DNA of 64,000 nt from Castellaniella hirudinis_A (GCF_047468865.1 NZ_JBLGTV010000010.1:56999-120998); one strand, 5' to 3'; shown: positions 7,447 to 16,686, counted from the first letter of the stretch. Made by a program: numbers and translations. Notes: a model not told the origin generated them from the letters alone.

Positions 7447-8556
7447 TCAGTAATGCACGACCGAACGGATGGACTTGCCCGCGTGCATGAGATCGAAGGC
7501 CTGGTTGATGTCGCCCAGCCCCATGGTATGCGTGACAAAGGGGGCCAGGTCGATATCGCCCCGCATGGCTTCTTGCACCATGCCCGGCAACTGGGAACGC
7601 CCCTTGACCCCGCCAAAGGCGGTGCCGCGCCAGGAGCGGCCGGTCACCAGTTGGAAGGGCCGGGTGGAGATTTCCTGGCCGGCCCCGGCCACGCCGATGA
7701 CGATGGACTGGCCCCAGCCCCGGTGGGCGGATTCCAGCGCGGCGCGCATCACGTTGACATTGCCGATGCACTCGAAGCTGTGATCCACCCCCCAGCCCGT
7801 CATGCCGACGATGACTTGCTGGATGGGTTCGGCGTGGTCTTTGGGATTGACGCAATCCGTGGCCCCGAACACCTGGGCCAGGGCGAATTTGTCCGGGTTG
7901 GTATCCACGGCAATGATGCGTCCCGCGCCCGCCTGACGGGCCCCCTGCACCACCGCCAGACCGATGCCGCCCAGGCCGAACACGGCCACGGTATCACCCG
8001 GCTGCACCTTGGCCGTGTTGCGCACGGCCCCGATGCCGGTGGTCACCCCGCAGCCCAGCAGGCAGACCTGTTCCGGGTTGGCCTGGGGGTCGATCTTGGC
8101 CAGGGAAACCTCGGCCACCACGGTGTATTCGCTGAACGTGGAACACCCCATGTAGTGATAAATGGGCTGACCCTGGTATGAAAACCGCGTGGTGCCATCG
8201 GGCATGACGCCCTTGCCTTGAGTGGCGCGCACGGCCACGCACAGGTTGGTCTTGCCGGATTTGCAAAACAGGCACTCGCCGCATTCGGCGGTGTACAAGG
8301 GGATGACGTGGTCGCCGGGCGCCACGCTGGTGACACCCTCGCCGACTTCGACCACAACCCCAGCCCCTTCGTGACCCAGCACGGCGGGGAAGACGCCTTC
8401 GGGATCATCCCCGCTCAAGGTGAAGGCATCGGTGTGGCAGACCCCGGTATGGGTGATTTTGACCAGGACTTCACCCTTGCGCGGGGGTTCGACGTCGATT
8501 TCGACGATCTGCAGGGGCTTGCCAGCTTCGAAGGCAACGGCGGCGCGGGATTTCAT
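7447..8556 (-). CDS. adhC: S-(hydroxymethyl)glutathione dehydrogenase / class III alcohol dehydrogenase
   Basis: This zinc enzyme oxidises S-hydroxymethylglutathione, formed from formaldehyde and glutathione, to S-formylglutathione with NAD+. It can also reduce S-nitrosoglutathione. The 369-residue product has the catalytic zinc region TGVCHTDAFTLSG, the conserved GHEGAG, and four structural zinc cysteines in CGECLFCKSGKTNLC. The Rossmann motif is GLGGIGL, and ECIGNV lies downstream. The frame can be started one codon earlier at a TTG, but ATG at 8556 (MKSRAAV) is the normal start. It forms a two-gene unit with fghA. Confidence 0.95.
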   Translation of the reverse strand: MKSRAAVAFEAGKPLQIVEIDVEPPRKGEVLVKITHTGVCHTDAFTLSGDDPEGVFPAVLGHEGAGVVVEVGEGVTSVAPGDHVIPLYTAECGECLFCKSGKTNLCVAVRATQGKGVMPDGTTRFSYQGQPIYHYMGCSTFSEYTVVAEVSLAKIDPQANPEQVCLLGCGVTTGIGAVRNTAKVQPGDTVAVFGLGGIGLAVVQGARQAGAGRIIAVDTNPDKFALAQVFGATDCVNPKDHAEPIQQVIVGMTGWGVDHSFECIGNVNVMRAALESAHRGWGQSIVIGVAGAGQEISTRPFQLVTGRSWRGTAFGGVKGRSQLPGMVQEAMRGDIDLAPFVTHTMGLGDINQAFDLMHAGKSIRSVVHY

Positions 8557-8621
8557 CAATGCGGTCTCCGGTGTATGAGGTGATACGGATTCAAGTGTTG
8601 ATTATGGCCAGATGGCGCACG

Positions 8622-8672
8622 AAAGACAAACCGGCCTGCGGCGGCCCCTATCCGGGACAGCCGCAGGCCGGT
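8622..8672 (-). terminator. Intrinsic terminator downstream of htpG
   Basis: A perfect 12-bp stem (ACCGGCCTGCGG at 8630-8641 with CCGCAGGCCGGT at 8661-8672) with a 19-base loop is followed, on the minus strand, by a TTTGTCTTT stretch. It lies about 40 bp after the htpG stop and separates htpG from adhC. Confidence 0.75.
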
Positions 8673-8710
8673 GGGCGGACAGGCGGGCCACCCAGGAACC
8701 GCCGGAAAAC

Positions 8711-10615
8711 TCAGGCGTTCAGCAGCAGGCCATTCATCCGTTTCACGAATGCCGCCGGATCCTTCAATGCCGCGCCTTCGGCCAGCATCGCCTGATCCAG
8801 CAGCAGTTCGGCCCAGTCGCCAAAGGCGTCATCCGGCTGGGACTCCATGCGCTTGACCAGCGCATGCTGCGGATTGACTTCCAGGATCGGCTTGACGTCG
8901 GGGGCCTCCTGGCCGGCGGCTTTCAGCATGCGCAGCAGATGCGGGCTGAGTTCGTTTTCGTCCACCACCACGCAGGCAGGCGAATCCACCAGACGCGCGG
9001 TGGCGCGGACTTCCTTGACGCGTTCGCCCAAGGCGGCCTGCAGGCGTTCGATGGTGGGCTTGAACGCTTCGGCGGCTTCGGCCTGCTGTTTCTTTTCTTC
9101 TTCGTCGGCCAGAGCGTCCAGATCCAGACCGCCCTTGGCGACGGACACCAGGGATTTGCCTTCGAATTCGCGCAGATAGGACAGCATCCATTCGTCCACG
9201 CGATCGGACAGCAGCAGGACTTCCAGCCCCTTGCGGCGGAAGACTTCCAGGTGCGGACTATGCGCCGCCGCCGCGTAGGAATCGGCCGACAGGTAGTAGA
9301 TTTTGTCCTGGCCTTCTTTCATGCGGCCAATGTAATTGGACAAGGACACGGTCTGGGCCGGACTGTCCGCCTGCGTGCTGGCAAAGCGCAGCAGGCCCGC
9401 GATACGATCCTTGTTGGCGGGGTCTTCGCCGATGCCTTCTTTCAGCACCTGGCCGAATTGATCCCAGAATTCAGCGTATTCATCCGGCTTGTTCTCGACC
9501 AGGTCGTCCAACAGCCCCAGAATGCGCTTGGCGCAACCTTCGCGGATCGAGCGCACATCGCGGCTTTCCTGCAGGATTTCGCGCGAGACATTCAGCGGCA
9601 GGTCGGCTGAATCCACGACCCCGCGCACAAAGCGCAGATAGGCCGGCAGCAGTTGTTCGGCGTCGTCCATGATGAAAACGCGCTTGATGTACAGCTTGAC
9701 CCCGCGGCGGGCATCACGATCATACAGGTCGAAGGGGGCGCGTTTGGGGAGATACAGCAGCTGGGTGTATTCGCTGCGGCCCTCGACGCGGTTGTGCGTC
9801 CAGGCCAGGGGGTCTTCGAAATCGTGGGCAACGTGCTTGTAGAATTCTTTGTACTGCTCGTCGGTGATGTCGGATTTGGATCGCGTCCACAAGGCATTGG
9901 CCTGGTTGACGGTTTCCCATTCTTCGGTGGTCACCTGCGCTGATTTTTCAGCATCCCATTCTTCCTTCTTCATCTGGATGGGCAGCGAGATATGATCCGA
10001 ATAGCGGCGCAGCACTTCGCGCAGTTTCCAGCCCGACAAAAATTCATCTTCGTCGGCGCGCAGGGTCAGGGTGACCGATGTGCCCCGCGCTTCACGCTCG
10101 ACGGCGGCCACGGAAAACTCGCCCTGGCCATCGGATTCCCACAGCACGCCCTCGGCCGCCGGCAAGCCGGCCCGGCGGCTGCTGACGCTGACTTTTTCGG
10201 CCACGATGAAGGACGAATAAAACCCCACGCCGAACTGGCCGATCAACTGGGCGTCTTTTTGCTTGTCGCCGGTCAGTTGGGAAAAGAATTCACGCGTGCC
10301 CGAGCGCGCAATCGTGCCCAGGTTGGCAATGGCTTCGTCGCGCGACAGGCCGATGCCGTTATCGGTAATCGTGAGGGTGCGCGCAGCCTCGTCGAATTCG
10401 ACCTGGATGCGCAGCGTGCTGTCGGCCTCCAGCAGATCGGGGTGGTCGATGGCTTCAAAGCGCAATTTGTCGCAGGCATCCGAGGCATTGGACACGAGTT
10501 CGCGCAAGAAAATTTCCTTGTTGCTGTACAAGGAATGGATCATCAAGTGCAGCAGTTGCTTGACTTCGGCCTGGAAACCCAGGGTTTCGGCGGTGGAGGT
10601 ATCGGTTTGGCTCAT
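8711..10615 (-). CDS. htpG: Molecular chaperone HtpG (bacterial Hsp90)
   Basis: HtpG is an ATP-dependent dimeric cytoplasmic chaperone that remodels client proteins during stress. The 634-residue product is full length. The GHKL ATPase domain has ELVSNASDACDKLR, DNGIGLSRDEA and GQFGVGFYSSFIVAEKVSV. The middle domain contains LPLNVSREILQESR, and the C-terminal dimerisation domain follows. The gene stands alone between a strong terminator and a promoter resembling the sigma-32 consensus, so heat-shock control is likely. It is divergent from the chemoreceptor gene, separated by about 290 bp. Confidence 0.97.
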   Translation of the reverse strand: MSQTDTSTAETLGFQAEVKQLLHLMIHSLYSNKEIFLRELVSNASDACDKLRFEAIDHPDLLEADSTLRIQVEFDEAARTLTITDNGIGLSRDEAIANLGTIARSGTREFFSQLTGDKQKDAQLIGQFGVGFYSSFIVAEKVSVSSRRAGLPAAEGVLWESDGQGEFSVAAVEREARGTSVTLTLRADEDEFLSGWKLREVLRRYSDHISLPIQMKKEEWDAEKSAQVTTEEWETVNQANALWTRSKSDITDEQYKEFYKHVAHDFEDPLAWTHNRVEGRSEYTQLLYLPKRAPFDLYDRDARRGVKLYIKRVFIMDDAEQLLPAYLRFVRGVVDSADLPLNVSREILQESRDVRSIREGCAKRILGLLDDLVENKPDEYAEFWDQFGQVLKEGIGEDPANKDRIAGLLRFASTQADSPAQTVSLSNYIGRMKEGQDKIYYLSADSYAAAAHSPHLEVFRRKGLEVLLLSDRVDEWMLSYLREFEGKSLVSVAKGGLDLDALADEEEKKQQAEAAEAFKPTIERLQAALGERVKEVRATARLVDSPACVVVDENELSPHLLRMLKAAGQEAPDVKPILEVNPQHALVKRMESQPDDAFGDWAELLLDQAMLAEGAALKDPAAFVKRMNGLLLNA

Positions 10616-10664
10616 GGTGCGTCTTGCGATGGCGGTTTAAATCAAAAAGAAGGACTATGCTGAC

Positions 10665-10692
10665 AGATGAGGCCGGTTGTTTTTTTTTCAAG
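10665..10692 (-). promoter_or_regulatory. Sigma-32 (heat-shock) type promoter for htpG
   Basis: On the minus strand CTTGAAA (10692-10686) is followed after exactly 13 bp by CCTCATCT (10672-10665). This matches CTTGAAA-N13-CCCCATNT at all but one position, about 50 bp upstream of the htpG ATG. The match and the gene's function agree. Confidence 0.72.
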
Positions 10693-10824
10693 AGGGCCGG
10701 CGGCGCGGCGGATGACGCCCGCCCCCCTGGCCCGGCGGCACACCCGTTGCGCGGGCCGGGACGGGGGCGCAGCCCCATGCCGCATCCGTCATACCCACTA
10801 TAAGTGCCAGGCTATTCACGCCTC

Positions 10825-10851
10825 AAAACAATCCCGGTAAAGTGGCGATAA
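10825..10851 (+). promoter_or_regulatory. Possible sigma-28 (FliA) promoter for the chemoreceptor
   Basis: AAAA (10825-10828), 15 bp, then GGCGATAA (10844-10851) matches the flagellar consensus TAAA-N15-GCCGATAA except for one base in each box. It lies 54 bp before the chemoreceptor ATG at 10905. The spacing is exact, but two mismatches keep this tentative. Confidence 0.45.
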
Positions 10852-10904
10852 ACGGGCGCAGCCGCAAAACAATCATCATCCCGGTTCCGTCAAAGGAGAC
10901 AGCC

Positions 10905-12917
10905 ATGGCCCTTCAGAAAACAGTCCGGGCGGGAAAAATAGCCCACGCCCCCCTGGCGACCCAGTTGTTCCTGACCGCCACCTTGACCACTATTCTGGTC
11001 ATGGCCATCCTGGCGTCGCTGATTACCTGGCAAAGCCGCCAGACCGCCGTGGCCAACGTCAGCGCGGCCAATCAAATGGGGATGCAGGATTCCGACCGCA
11101 TCCTGCAGCTTATCTTCGACATCGGCCGCGATCGCAGCCAGTCGCTGTATCCGGTGCTGATGCGGTATATGGGCGACACGCCCCGCCCCTCGGAACAAAC
11201 GGAAAACGGTATGCCCGTCTTCAAGGCAGGCGACAAGGTTCTGAACGGCGACCAGGCCCTGATGCGCAGCGTGACGGGCATGACCGCCGCCATTTATGCC
11301 CGCACGCCCAAGGGCTGGATGCGCATCGCCAGCGCCTACCAGGATCAACCCGCCTATGCCCTGGGGCAGGTGCTGCCCCCCAGCGACCCCATCGCCCAGG
11401 CGTTCGACAAGGGCGCAGTCATCCACATCCCGCAATTGGTCGGGGATCGCTGGCATCTGGCCACGACCAACCCGCTCAAGGACGCCCAGGGGGCCATTTA
11501 CGGCGGCATCGTCAACCGGCTGGACATCAGCGCCCAAATCGACCCCGTCCTGAAAGACCTGACCCAAACCAAGCTGGCGGGCCACGGGCAGTTGTTCGTG
11601 CTGCGCCCCAGCGACGACCACAAGGACTGGGTGCGGGTGGCGGGTAATTTCGGCAAGCCCGGCGATCTGCTCAGTGCGGGCAATCCCGCAGCGGACTTCG
11701 CCATCCTGGACGCCTCGTTTCGCAGCGCGCCCATCGGCGCCAAACAAACCATCATCAACGACGAATCCATCTTCCTGTCCTGGAAAACCATCCCCAACTG
11801 GAACTGGATGATCTACGCCTTCGGCCCCATGGACAGCTACCTGGCCGCCAGCGACCGCCAGATGTGGATTCAATTGGCCCTGATGCTGGGGGGCACCCTG
11901 TTGATCGCCTTCGCCATTTTCTGGCTGGCGCGACGCACCCTGGCTCCCGTGCACACCGTGGTCACCGGCATGCGGCGTCTGGGGGCGGGCGATCTCAGCC
12001 AGGACGTTCCGGCCAGTCCGACCCATAGCCGCAACGAAGTCCACCAACTCTTGCACAGCCTGCACGGCACCCAGGACGCCTTGCGGCAAATGATCCGCCA
12101 GGTGCGCTATAGCGTGGGCGAAATCCACACCGGCGCCCACGAAATCGCGGTCGGCAACACCGACCTGTCCAGCCGCACCGAACAACAAGCGGCCTCTCTG
12201 CAGGAAACCGCCGCCAGCATGGAAGAACTTGCCAGCACCGTGCGCCAGAACGCCGACAATGCCCGCCAGGCCAACGAGCTGGCCACCGGGGCATCCGGGA
12301 CGGCCCAGCGCGGCGAACAGGCGGTCGAAAACATGGTGGCCACCATGCAGCGCATCGCCGACAGTTCCAACCGCATCACCGACATCATCGGCGTGATCGA
12401 CAGCATTGCCTTCCAGACCAACATCCTGGCGCTGAACGCGGCCGTCGAGGCCGCCCGGGCGGGCGAACAAGGCAAGGGATTCGCCGTCGTGGCGTCCGAA
12501 GTCCGGGCGCTGGCCCAGCGCTCCGCCGAAGCCGCGCGCGAGATCAAGCAACTGATCGAAACGTCCTCGCACGAAGTCCAGGCGGGCACCCGGCAGGCGG
12601 ACGATGCCGGCGCCATCATGCAAGAAGTCCTGGCCGCGGTGGATCGCGTCACCCGCATCATGGGCGAGATCGCCTCGGCCTCCAACGAGCAGTCCACCGG
12701 CATCGACCAAGTCAACCTGGCCGTCACGCAAATGGATCAGGTCACCCAGCAGAACGCCGCCCTGGTCGAAGAAGCCGCCGCCGCGGCGGATTCGCTCAGT
12801 GAACAGGCCGACCGGCTGGCGGGCAGTGTGGCCGTGTTTCAGACAGGCCGGGACGACCACTTGGCCGGCGGCCCGGCAGCGGCCCGACAGACCGCTGTGC
12901 CGCGCCTGCCGGGATGA
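10905..12917 (+). CDS. Methyl-accepting chemotaxis protein with a periplasmic Cache-type sensor
   Basis: This inner-membrane chemoreceptor of 670 residues signals through CheW/CheA to the flagellar motor. A first membrane helix lies at about residues 21-43. A long periplasmic region of about 290 residues, of the Cache type, follows, then a second helix (IQLALMLGGTLLIAFAIFWLA) and a HAMP segment. The cytoplasmic signalling domain contains the near-invariant IAFQTNILALNAAVEAARAG hairpin tip. Q/E-rich methylation heptads flank it (SSRTEQQAASLQETAASMEE). The ATG at 10905 is preceded by AAAGGAGA, which decides it over an earlier in-frame codon at 10842. The ligand is unknown. No other chemotaxis gene is nearby. 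Confidence 0.92.
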   Translation: MALQKTVRAGKIAHAPLATQLFLTATLTTILVMAILASLITWQSRQTAVANVSAANQMGMQDSDRILQLIFDIGRDRSQSLYPVLMRYMGDTPRPSEQTENGMPVFKAGDKVLNGDQALMRSVTGMTAAIYARTPKGWMRIASAYQDQPAYALGQVLPPSDPIAQAFDKGAVIHIPQLVGDRWHLATTNPLKDAQGAIYGGIVNRLDISAQIDPVLKDLTQTKLAGHGQLFVLRPSDDHKDWVRVAGNFGKPGDLLSAGNPAADFAILDASFRSAPIGAKQTIINDESIFLSWKTIPNWNWMIYAFGPMDSYLAASDRQMWIQLALMLGGTLLIAFAIFWLARRTLAPVHTVVTGMRRLGAGDLSQDVPASPTHSRNEVHQLLHSLHGTQDALRQMIRQVRYSVGEIHTGAHEIAVGNTDLSSRTEQQAASLQETAASMEELASTVRQNADNARQANELATGASGTAQRGEQAVENMVATMQRIADSSNRITDIIGVIDSIAFQTNILALNAAVEAARAGEQGKGFAVVASEVRALAQRSAEAAREIKQLIETSSHEVQAGTRQADDAGAIMQEVLAAVDRVTRIMGEIASASNEQSTGIDQVNLAVTQMDQVTQQNAALVEEAAAAADSLSEQADRLAGSVAVFQTGRDDHLAGGPAAARQTAVPRLPG

Positions 12918-12930
12918 TGCGCCGGCAGGG
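12906..12930 (+). terminator. GC-rich hairpin overlapping the chemoreceptor stop codon
   Basis: CCTGCCGG and CCGGCAGG form an 8-bp stem across a 9-base loop that contains the stop codon region of the chemoreceptor gene. No T tract follows, so intrinsic termination is uncertain; it may protect the 3' end or slow polymerase before the iron operon. Confidence 0.35.
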
Positions 12931-12948
12931 TGTACAGCTATTCGTAAG

Positions 12949-12967
12949 GATAATGGTTCTCGTTCGA
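12949..12967 (+). promoter_or_regulatory. Putative Fur box upstream of the iron transporter operon
   Basis: GATAATGGTTCTCGTTCGA resembles the Fur consensus arranged as GATAAT-type hexamers: AATGGTTCTCGTT compared with AATGATTCTCATT. It lies about 35 bp before the ATG of the iron-binding protein, where Fur repression would be expected. Support is sequence similarity plus the nature of the downstream genes. Confidence 0.5.
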
Positions 12968-13001
12968 CTTACAATAAAGTAAATCATTTTTCGAGAATCC
13001 G

Positions 13002-14033
13002 ATGAAAACATCCTCCCGCCGAGACTTTCTGCGCCATGGCGCAATACTGAGCGCGGGAGCCCTGCTGGGGTTCCCCGCCCTGCACAGCGCCCGGGCGGCA
13101 GACGCCAAAACCCTGATCCTGTACAACGGCCAACATGCCAAGACCACCGCCGCGCTGGTGGCCGCATTTACCCAGGCCACCGGCATCCAGGTGGATATCC
13201 GCAAAGGCAGCAGCACGCAGCTGGCCAACCAGATCATCGAGGAAGGCAGCCGATCGCCGGCCGACGTGTTTTTCGCCGAAGAAAGCCCCCCGGTGGCCGC
13301 GCTGGCCGAAAAAAATCTGCTGGCCCCGCTGCCGGACGCCACCCTCGGCCAAATCCTGCCCCGCTATACGGCCCGCGATCACACCTGGACGGGCATCACA
13401 GCCCGTTCCCGCGTCACGGTATACAACCAGGACATGGTGCAGGCCGCCGAGCTGCCCGCATCCGTGATGGACATGGCCACCGCCGCCTGGAAAGACCGCG
13501 TGGGTTTCGTGCCCACCAGCGGCGCCTTCCAAGAACAAATCATCGCCATCAAATTACTGCGGGGGCGCGATGCGGCCCTGGGCTGGCTCAAGGGCCTGAA
13601 GCAATACGGCCGCATCTACAACGGCAATATGGCCGCCATGCGGGCCGTCGAGCGCGGCGAAATCGCCACGGCGCTGGTCAATAACTACTACTGGTACATC
13701 GTGGCCAACGAAGTCGGCGCCGACAAAATGAAGTCCGCCCTGCACTACGCCGGCCCGCAAGACCCCGGCGGCCTGATCACCTGCTCGGCGGCCGGGGTGC
13801 TGAAAACCGCCGCCCACGCCGACGCCGCCCAGCAGCTGCTGGCCTTCATGGTCAGCCAGGCGGGCCAGGACGCCATGGTGGACACCGTGGCCGAATACCC
13901 CCTGCGCCCGGGGGTCAAAACCCCCTTCGCCCTGAAGCCCTTCGACCAACTGCACCCGCCCGCTGTCTCGCCCGCCGATCTGGGCGACGCCGCCGATGCC
14001 CTGACCCTGCGCCGCGAGGCCGGGCTGGCGTGA
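13002..14033 (+). CDS. fbpA: Iron(III) ABC transporter, periplasmic binding protein (Tat-exported)
   Basis: This protein captures ferric iron in the periplasm and hands it to the FbpB permease. The 343-residue product begins with a twin-arginine signal (SSRRDFLRHG, then a hydrophobic stretch, then a SARA-A cleavage site at about 33). It is therefore probably exported folded by the Tat system rather than by Sec, which is less common for FbpA proteins. The mature part shows the family pattern: ILYNGQH at its start, KGSSTQLANQI, FFAEESPP, and paired tyrosines in NNYYWYI near the iron site. It overlaps the permease by 4 bp. A Fur-like site precedes it. Confidence 0.9.
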   Translation: MKTSSRRDFLRHGAILSAGALLGFPALHSARAADAKTLILYNGQHAKTTAALVAAFTQATGIQVDIRKGSSTQLANQIIEEGSRSPADVFFAEESPPVAALAEKNLLAPLPDATLGQILPRYTARDHTWTGITARSRVTVYNQDMVQAAELPASVMDMATAAWKDRVGFVPTSGAFQEQIIAIKLLRGRDAALGWLKGLKQYGRIYNGNMAAMRAVERGEIATALVNNYYWYIVANEVGADKMKSALHYAGPQDPGGLITCSAAGVLKTAAHADAAQQLLAFMVSQAGQDAMVDTVAEYPLRPGVKTPFALKPFDQLHPPAVSPADLGDAADALTLRREAGLA

Positions 14034-15580
14034 TCCGGCTGGGCCTGATGGCGGGCCGCCAGCCCGCCTCGCCGCCGGCCTGGATGGGGCTGGCGGCCCT
14101 GCTGCCCGTGGCCCTGGTGTGCCTGCCGCTGGTGTATATCGCGCTGCGCACGCTGCAAACCGGCCCGCGCGGCGTCATCGAGGAAATCTTCCGCCCCCGC
14201 ACGCTCGAACTCCTGGGCAATACCGTGACGCTGGCCCTGGGGGTGATGCTGCTGTCTTCCCTGATCGGCCTGGGGGTGGCCTGGTGCGTAGAGCGCAGCG
14301 ACCTGCCGGGCCGGCGCGCCTGGCGCGTGGCCGCCGGCCTGCCGCTGGCCGTGCCGGCCTTTGTCTCCAGCTACGCCTGGGCATCCATCGACATCGCCTT
14401 CCAAAATCTGGCGGGGGCAATTTTTATCCTGTCGCTGTCCAGCTACCCCCTGGTCTACCTGCCCGTGGCGGCGGCGCTGCGGGGTACAGATCCCGGCCTG
14501 GAAGATGTCTGCCGATCCTTGGGACACGGCCCCTGGCGGGCATTCGGCCGTGCCCTGCTGCCCCAGTTGGCGCCCGCCCTGGGCAGCGGGGCCCTGCTGG
14601 TTCTGACCCATATGTTCGCCGAATTCGGGGCGCTGGCCTTGTTGCGCGTGCAAACCTTCACCACGGCCATTTTCGAGTCCTACGAATTGCAATTCGACAG
14701 CGCATCCGCCGCCATGCAGTCCATCGTGCTGATGCTGTTGTGCATCCCGGCGGCCTGGGCCGAAATGCGCCTGCGCGCGGGCCGCCGCATTGCCCGCGTG
14801 GGCCGCGGGGCCACCCGCCCCGCCCGGCCGATCCCCCTGGGCCACGCCCGCTGGCCCGTGCTGGCTCTGTTCGGCCTGCTGGGCATGGTCGCGCTGGGGG
14901 TGCCCCTGGCGACCCTGGCCTATTGGCTGGCGCATGGCCATTCGGCAGGGCAGGGCCATGCCCAGATCCTGCCCGCCATCCAGGGCACCCTGGCCCTGGC
15001 CGGCGCGGGCGCGGTGTTGACCAGCCTTCTGGCCATTCCCCTGGTGCTGCTGGCGGCCCGCCAACGGGGCCGCCTGGCCCAACTGGCCGAGCGCCTGCCC
15101 TACATCGTGCATGGTCTGCCCGGCGTGGTGGTGGCACTGGCCCTGGTGTTCCTATCCATCCGGCTGGCCCCCGCCTTGTACCAGGGGGTCGGCGTGCTGC
15201 TGGCGGCCTACGCCATTTTGTTCCTGCCCCTGGCCCAGTCGTCCCTGCGGGCCTCGGTCGAACTGGTTCCGCCCCAGATCGAAGCCATCGCCCGCAGCCT
15301 GGGCAGACGGCCTTTCCATGTCTTCCTGACCGTGATCCTGCCCAATATCGCCCCCGGCATCGGGGCCGCCCTGGCCTTGATGATGCTGGAAATCGTGCGC
15401 GAACTGACCGCCACCCTGATGCTGGCCCCCACGGGCACCGTCACCCTGGCCACCGAGGTCTGGTCCTACACGGCGGATGCCGAATACGCCGCCGCCGCGC
15501 CCTTCGCCGCCTTGCTGGTGCTGGTTTCCATCGTGCCCGTCTGGGTGTTCACGCGGCGCATGCTGCACCACAATCGCTGA
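14030..15580 (+). CDS. fbpB: Iron(III) ABC transporter, permease
   Basis: This 516-residue inner-membrane permease has about twelve helices in two homologous halves, as in FbpB/HitB proteins. The halves carry EAA-type coupling loops (first half near RSLGHGPWRAFGRALLPQ, second half near IARSLGRRPFHVFLTVILP) that dock onto the ATPase. It starts at GTG 14030, overlapping the binding-protein stop by 4 bp, and its stop is 4 bp before the ATPase ATG. This indicates a tightly coupled operon. The two-domain single-chain permease is the usual arrangement for ferric iron importers, supporting the substrate call. Confidence 0.9.
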   Translation: MIRLGLMAGRQPASPPAWMGLAALLPVALVCLPLVYIALRTLQTGPRGVIEEIFRPRTLELLGNTVTLALGVMLLSSLIGLGVAWCVERSDLPGRRAWRVAAGLPLAVPAFVSSYAWASIDIAFQNLAGAIFILSLSSYPLVYLPVAAALRGTDPGLEDVCRSLGHGPWRAFGRALLPQLAPALGSGALLVLTHMFAEFGALALLRVQTFTTAIFESYELQFDSASAAMQSIVLMLLCIPAAWAEMRLRAGRRIARVGRGATRPARPIPLGHARWPVLALFGLLGMVALGVPLATLAYWLAHGHSAGQGHAQILPAIQGTLALAGAGAVLTSLLAIPLVLLAARQRGRLAQLAERLPYIVHGLPGVVVALALVFLSIRLAPALYQGVGVLLAAYAILFLPLAQSSLRASVELVPPQIEAIARSLGRRPFHVFLTVILPNIAPGIGAALALMMLEIVRELTATLMLAPTGTVTLATEVWSYTADAEYAAAAPFAALLVLVSIVPVWVFTRRMLHHNR

Positions 15581-15584
15581 TCCC

Positions 15585-16616
15585 ATGACCGCCATGACAC
15601 TCCGCGGCCTGCACAAGCGCTTTGGCCAAACCGAAGTCCTGCGCGGCATCCACTTGAGCATTCCCGAAGGCTCGGTCATGGCGCTGCTAGGGCCGTCTGG
15701 TTGCGGCAAGACCACCTTGCTGCGCCTGATGGCCGGCTTCGACCCCCTGGACGAAGGTGAAATCGCCTTTGGCGACCGGATCATGGCGTCCGCCCGCGCC
15801 TTTGTCCCGCCCGAGCAGCGCAACATCGGCTACGTCCCCCAGGAAGGCACGCTGTTTCCCCACCTGACAGTGGAAGGCAATATCCGCTTCGGCCTGCCGC
15901 GCCACGCCGGCCGCCGCCAGCGGGTCAACGAAGTCCTGGCCCTGACCGGCCTGTCCGGCCTGGGGGCGCGCTATCCCCATGAACTCTCCGGCGGCCAGCA
16001 GCAGCGCGTAGCCCTGGCCCGGGCACTGGCCCCCGGGCCGTCCCTGGTGCTGCTGGATGAGCCCTTCAACGCCCTGGATCTGGACTTGCGCCGCAGCCTG
16101 TGCGAAGAAGTCGTCCACGTCCTGCGGCAAACCGGCACCACCACGGTGCTGGTCACGCACGACCCGGGCGAGGCCTTTGCCGTTTCCGACCAGCTGGCCG
16201 TCATGCAGGCCGGCGGCATCATGCAGTGCGATCAACCCGAGCGCGTGTACTGGCAACCCGCCAGCCCGGCCGTGGCCCGCCTGACCGGCGCGGCGATTTT
16301 CCTGGCGGGCCACGGCGCCGGCCCATCCCAGGCCCATTGCGCCCTGGGGGCCGTGGCCCTGCACCCCGGCAGCCCGCCGCCCGGCGAGGCCTGCCTGATC
16401 ATGATCCGACCCGAACAAATCCAATGGGCGGCTCAAGGGGACGGGGCGCCCGCCAAAGTCAGCTACCGTTCTTTCCGGGGGGATCACACCCTGATCGGAG
16501 TGGATCTGGCAGACTTGTGCCTGGATCTGCGCGTGTCTTCTTTGTCCGCCCCCGCCCTGGGGGCGGACGGCTTCCTCTGTCTGCAAGGGGCCTGTATGGC
16601 ATATCCCCAGACCTGA
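15585..16616 (+). CDS. fbpC: Iron(III) ABC transporter, ATP-binding protein
   Basis: This cytoplasmic ATPase of 343 residues powers the FbpB permease. It has Walker A GPSGCGKTT, a Q loop in YVPQEGTLFP, the signature LSGGQQQRVALARAL, Walker B VLLDEPFNALD and the H loop VLVTHD. A C-terminal extension of about 110 residues, including a TOBE-like region (MIRPEQIQW), is typical of the Fbp/Pot group. The frame is open 36 codons upstream inside fbpB, but ATG 15585 (MTAMTLRGLHKRFG) fits the family start. It is the last gene of the operon; a short hairpin follows. Confidence 0.92.
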   Translation: MTAMTLRGLHKRFGQTEVLRGIHLSIPEGSVMALLGPSGCGKTTLLRLMAGFDPLDEGEIAFGDRIMASARAFVPPEQRNIGYVPQEGTLFPHLTVEGNIRFGLPRHAGRRQRVNEVLALTGLSGLGARYPHELSGGQQQRVALARALAPGPSLVLLDEPFNALDLDLRRSLCEEVVHVLRQTGTTTVLVTHDPGEAFAVSDQLAVMQAGGIMQCDQPERVYWQPASPAVARLTGAAIFLAGHGAGPSQAHCALGAVALHPGSPPPGEACLIMIRPEQIQWAAQGDGAPAKVSYRSFRGDHTLIGVDLADLCLDLRVSSLSAPALGADGFLCLQGACMAYPQT

Positions 16617-16626
16617 GACAGCCCAC

Positions 16627-16645
16627 GCGGGGCAATGCGCCCCGC
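16627..16645 (+). terminator. GC hairpin after the iron transporter operon
   Basis: GCGGGGC and GCCCCGC form a perfect 7-bp stem with a 5-base loop, 10 bp after the fbpC stop. No T tract follows, so it is a weak terminator candidate. Confidence 0.35.
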
Positions 16646-16686
16646 CGCAAGCCCTTCCCGTTCGCCCCTCATTCCAGGAGTTTTCC

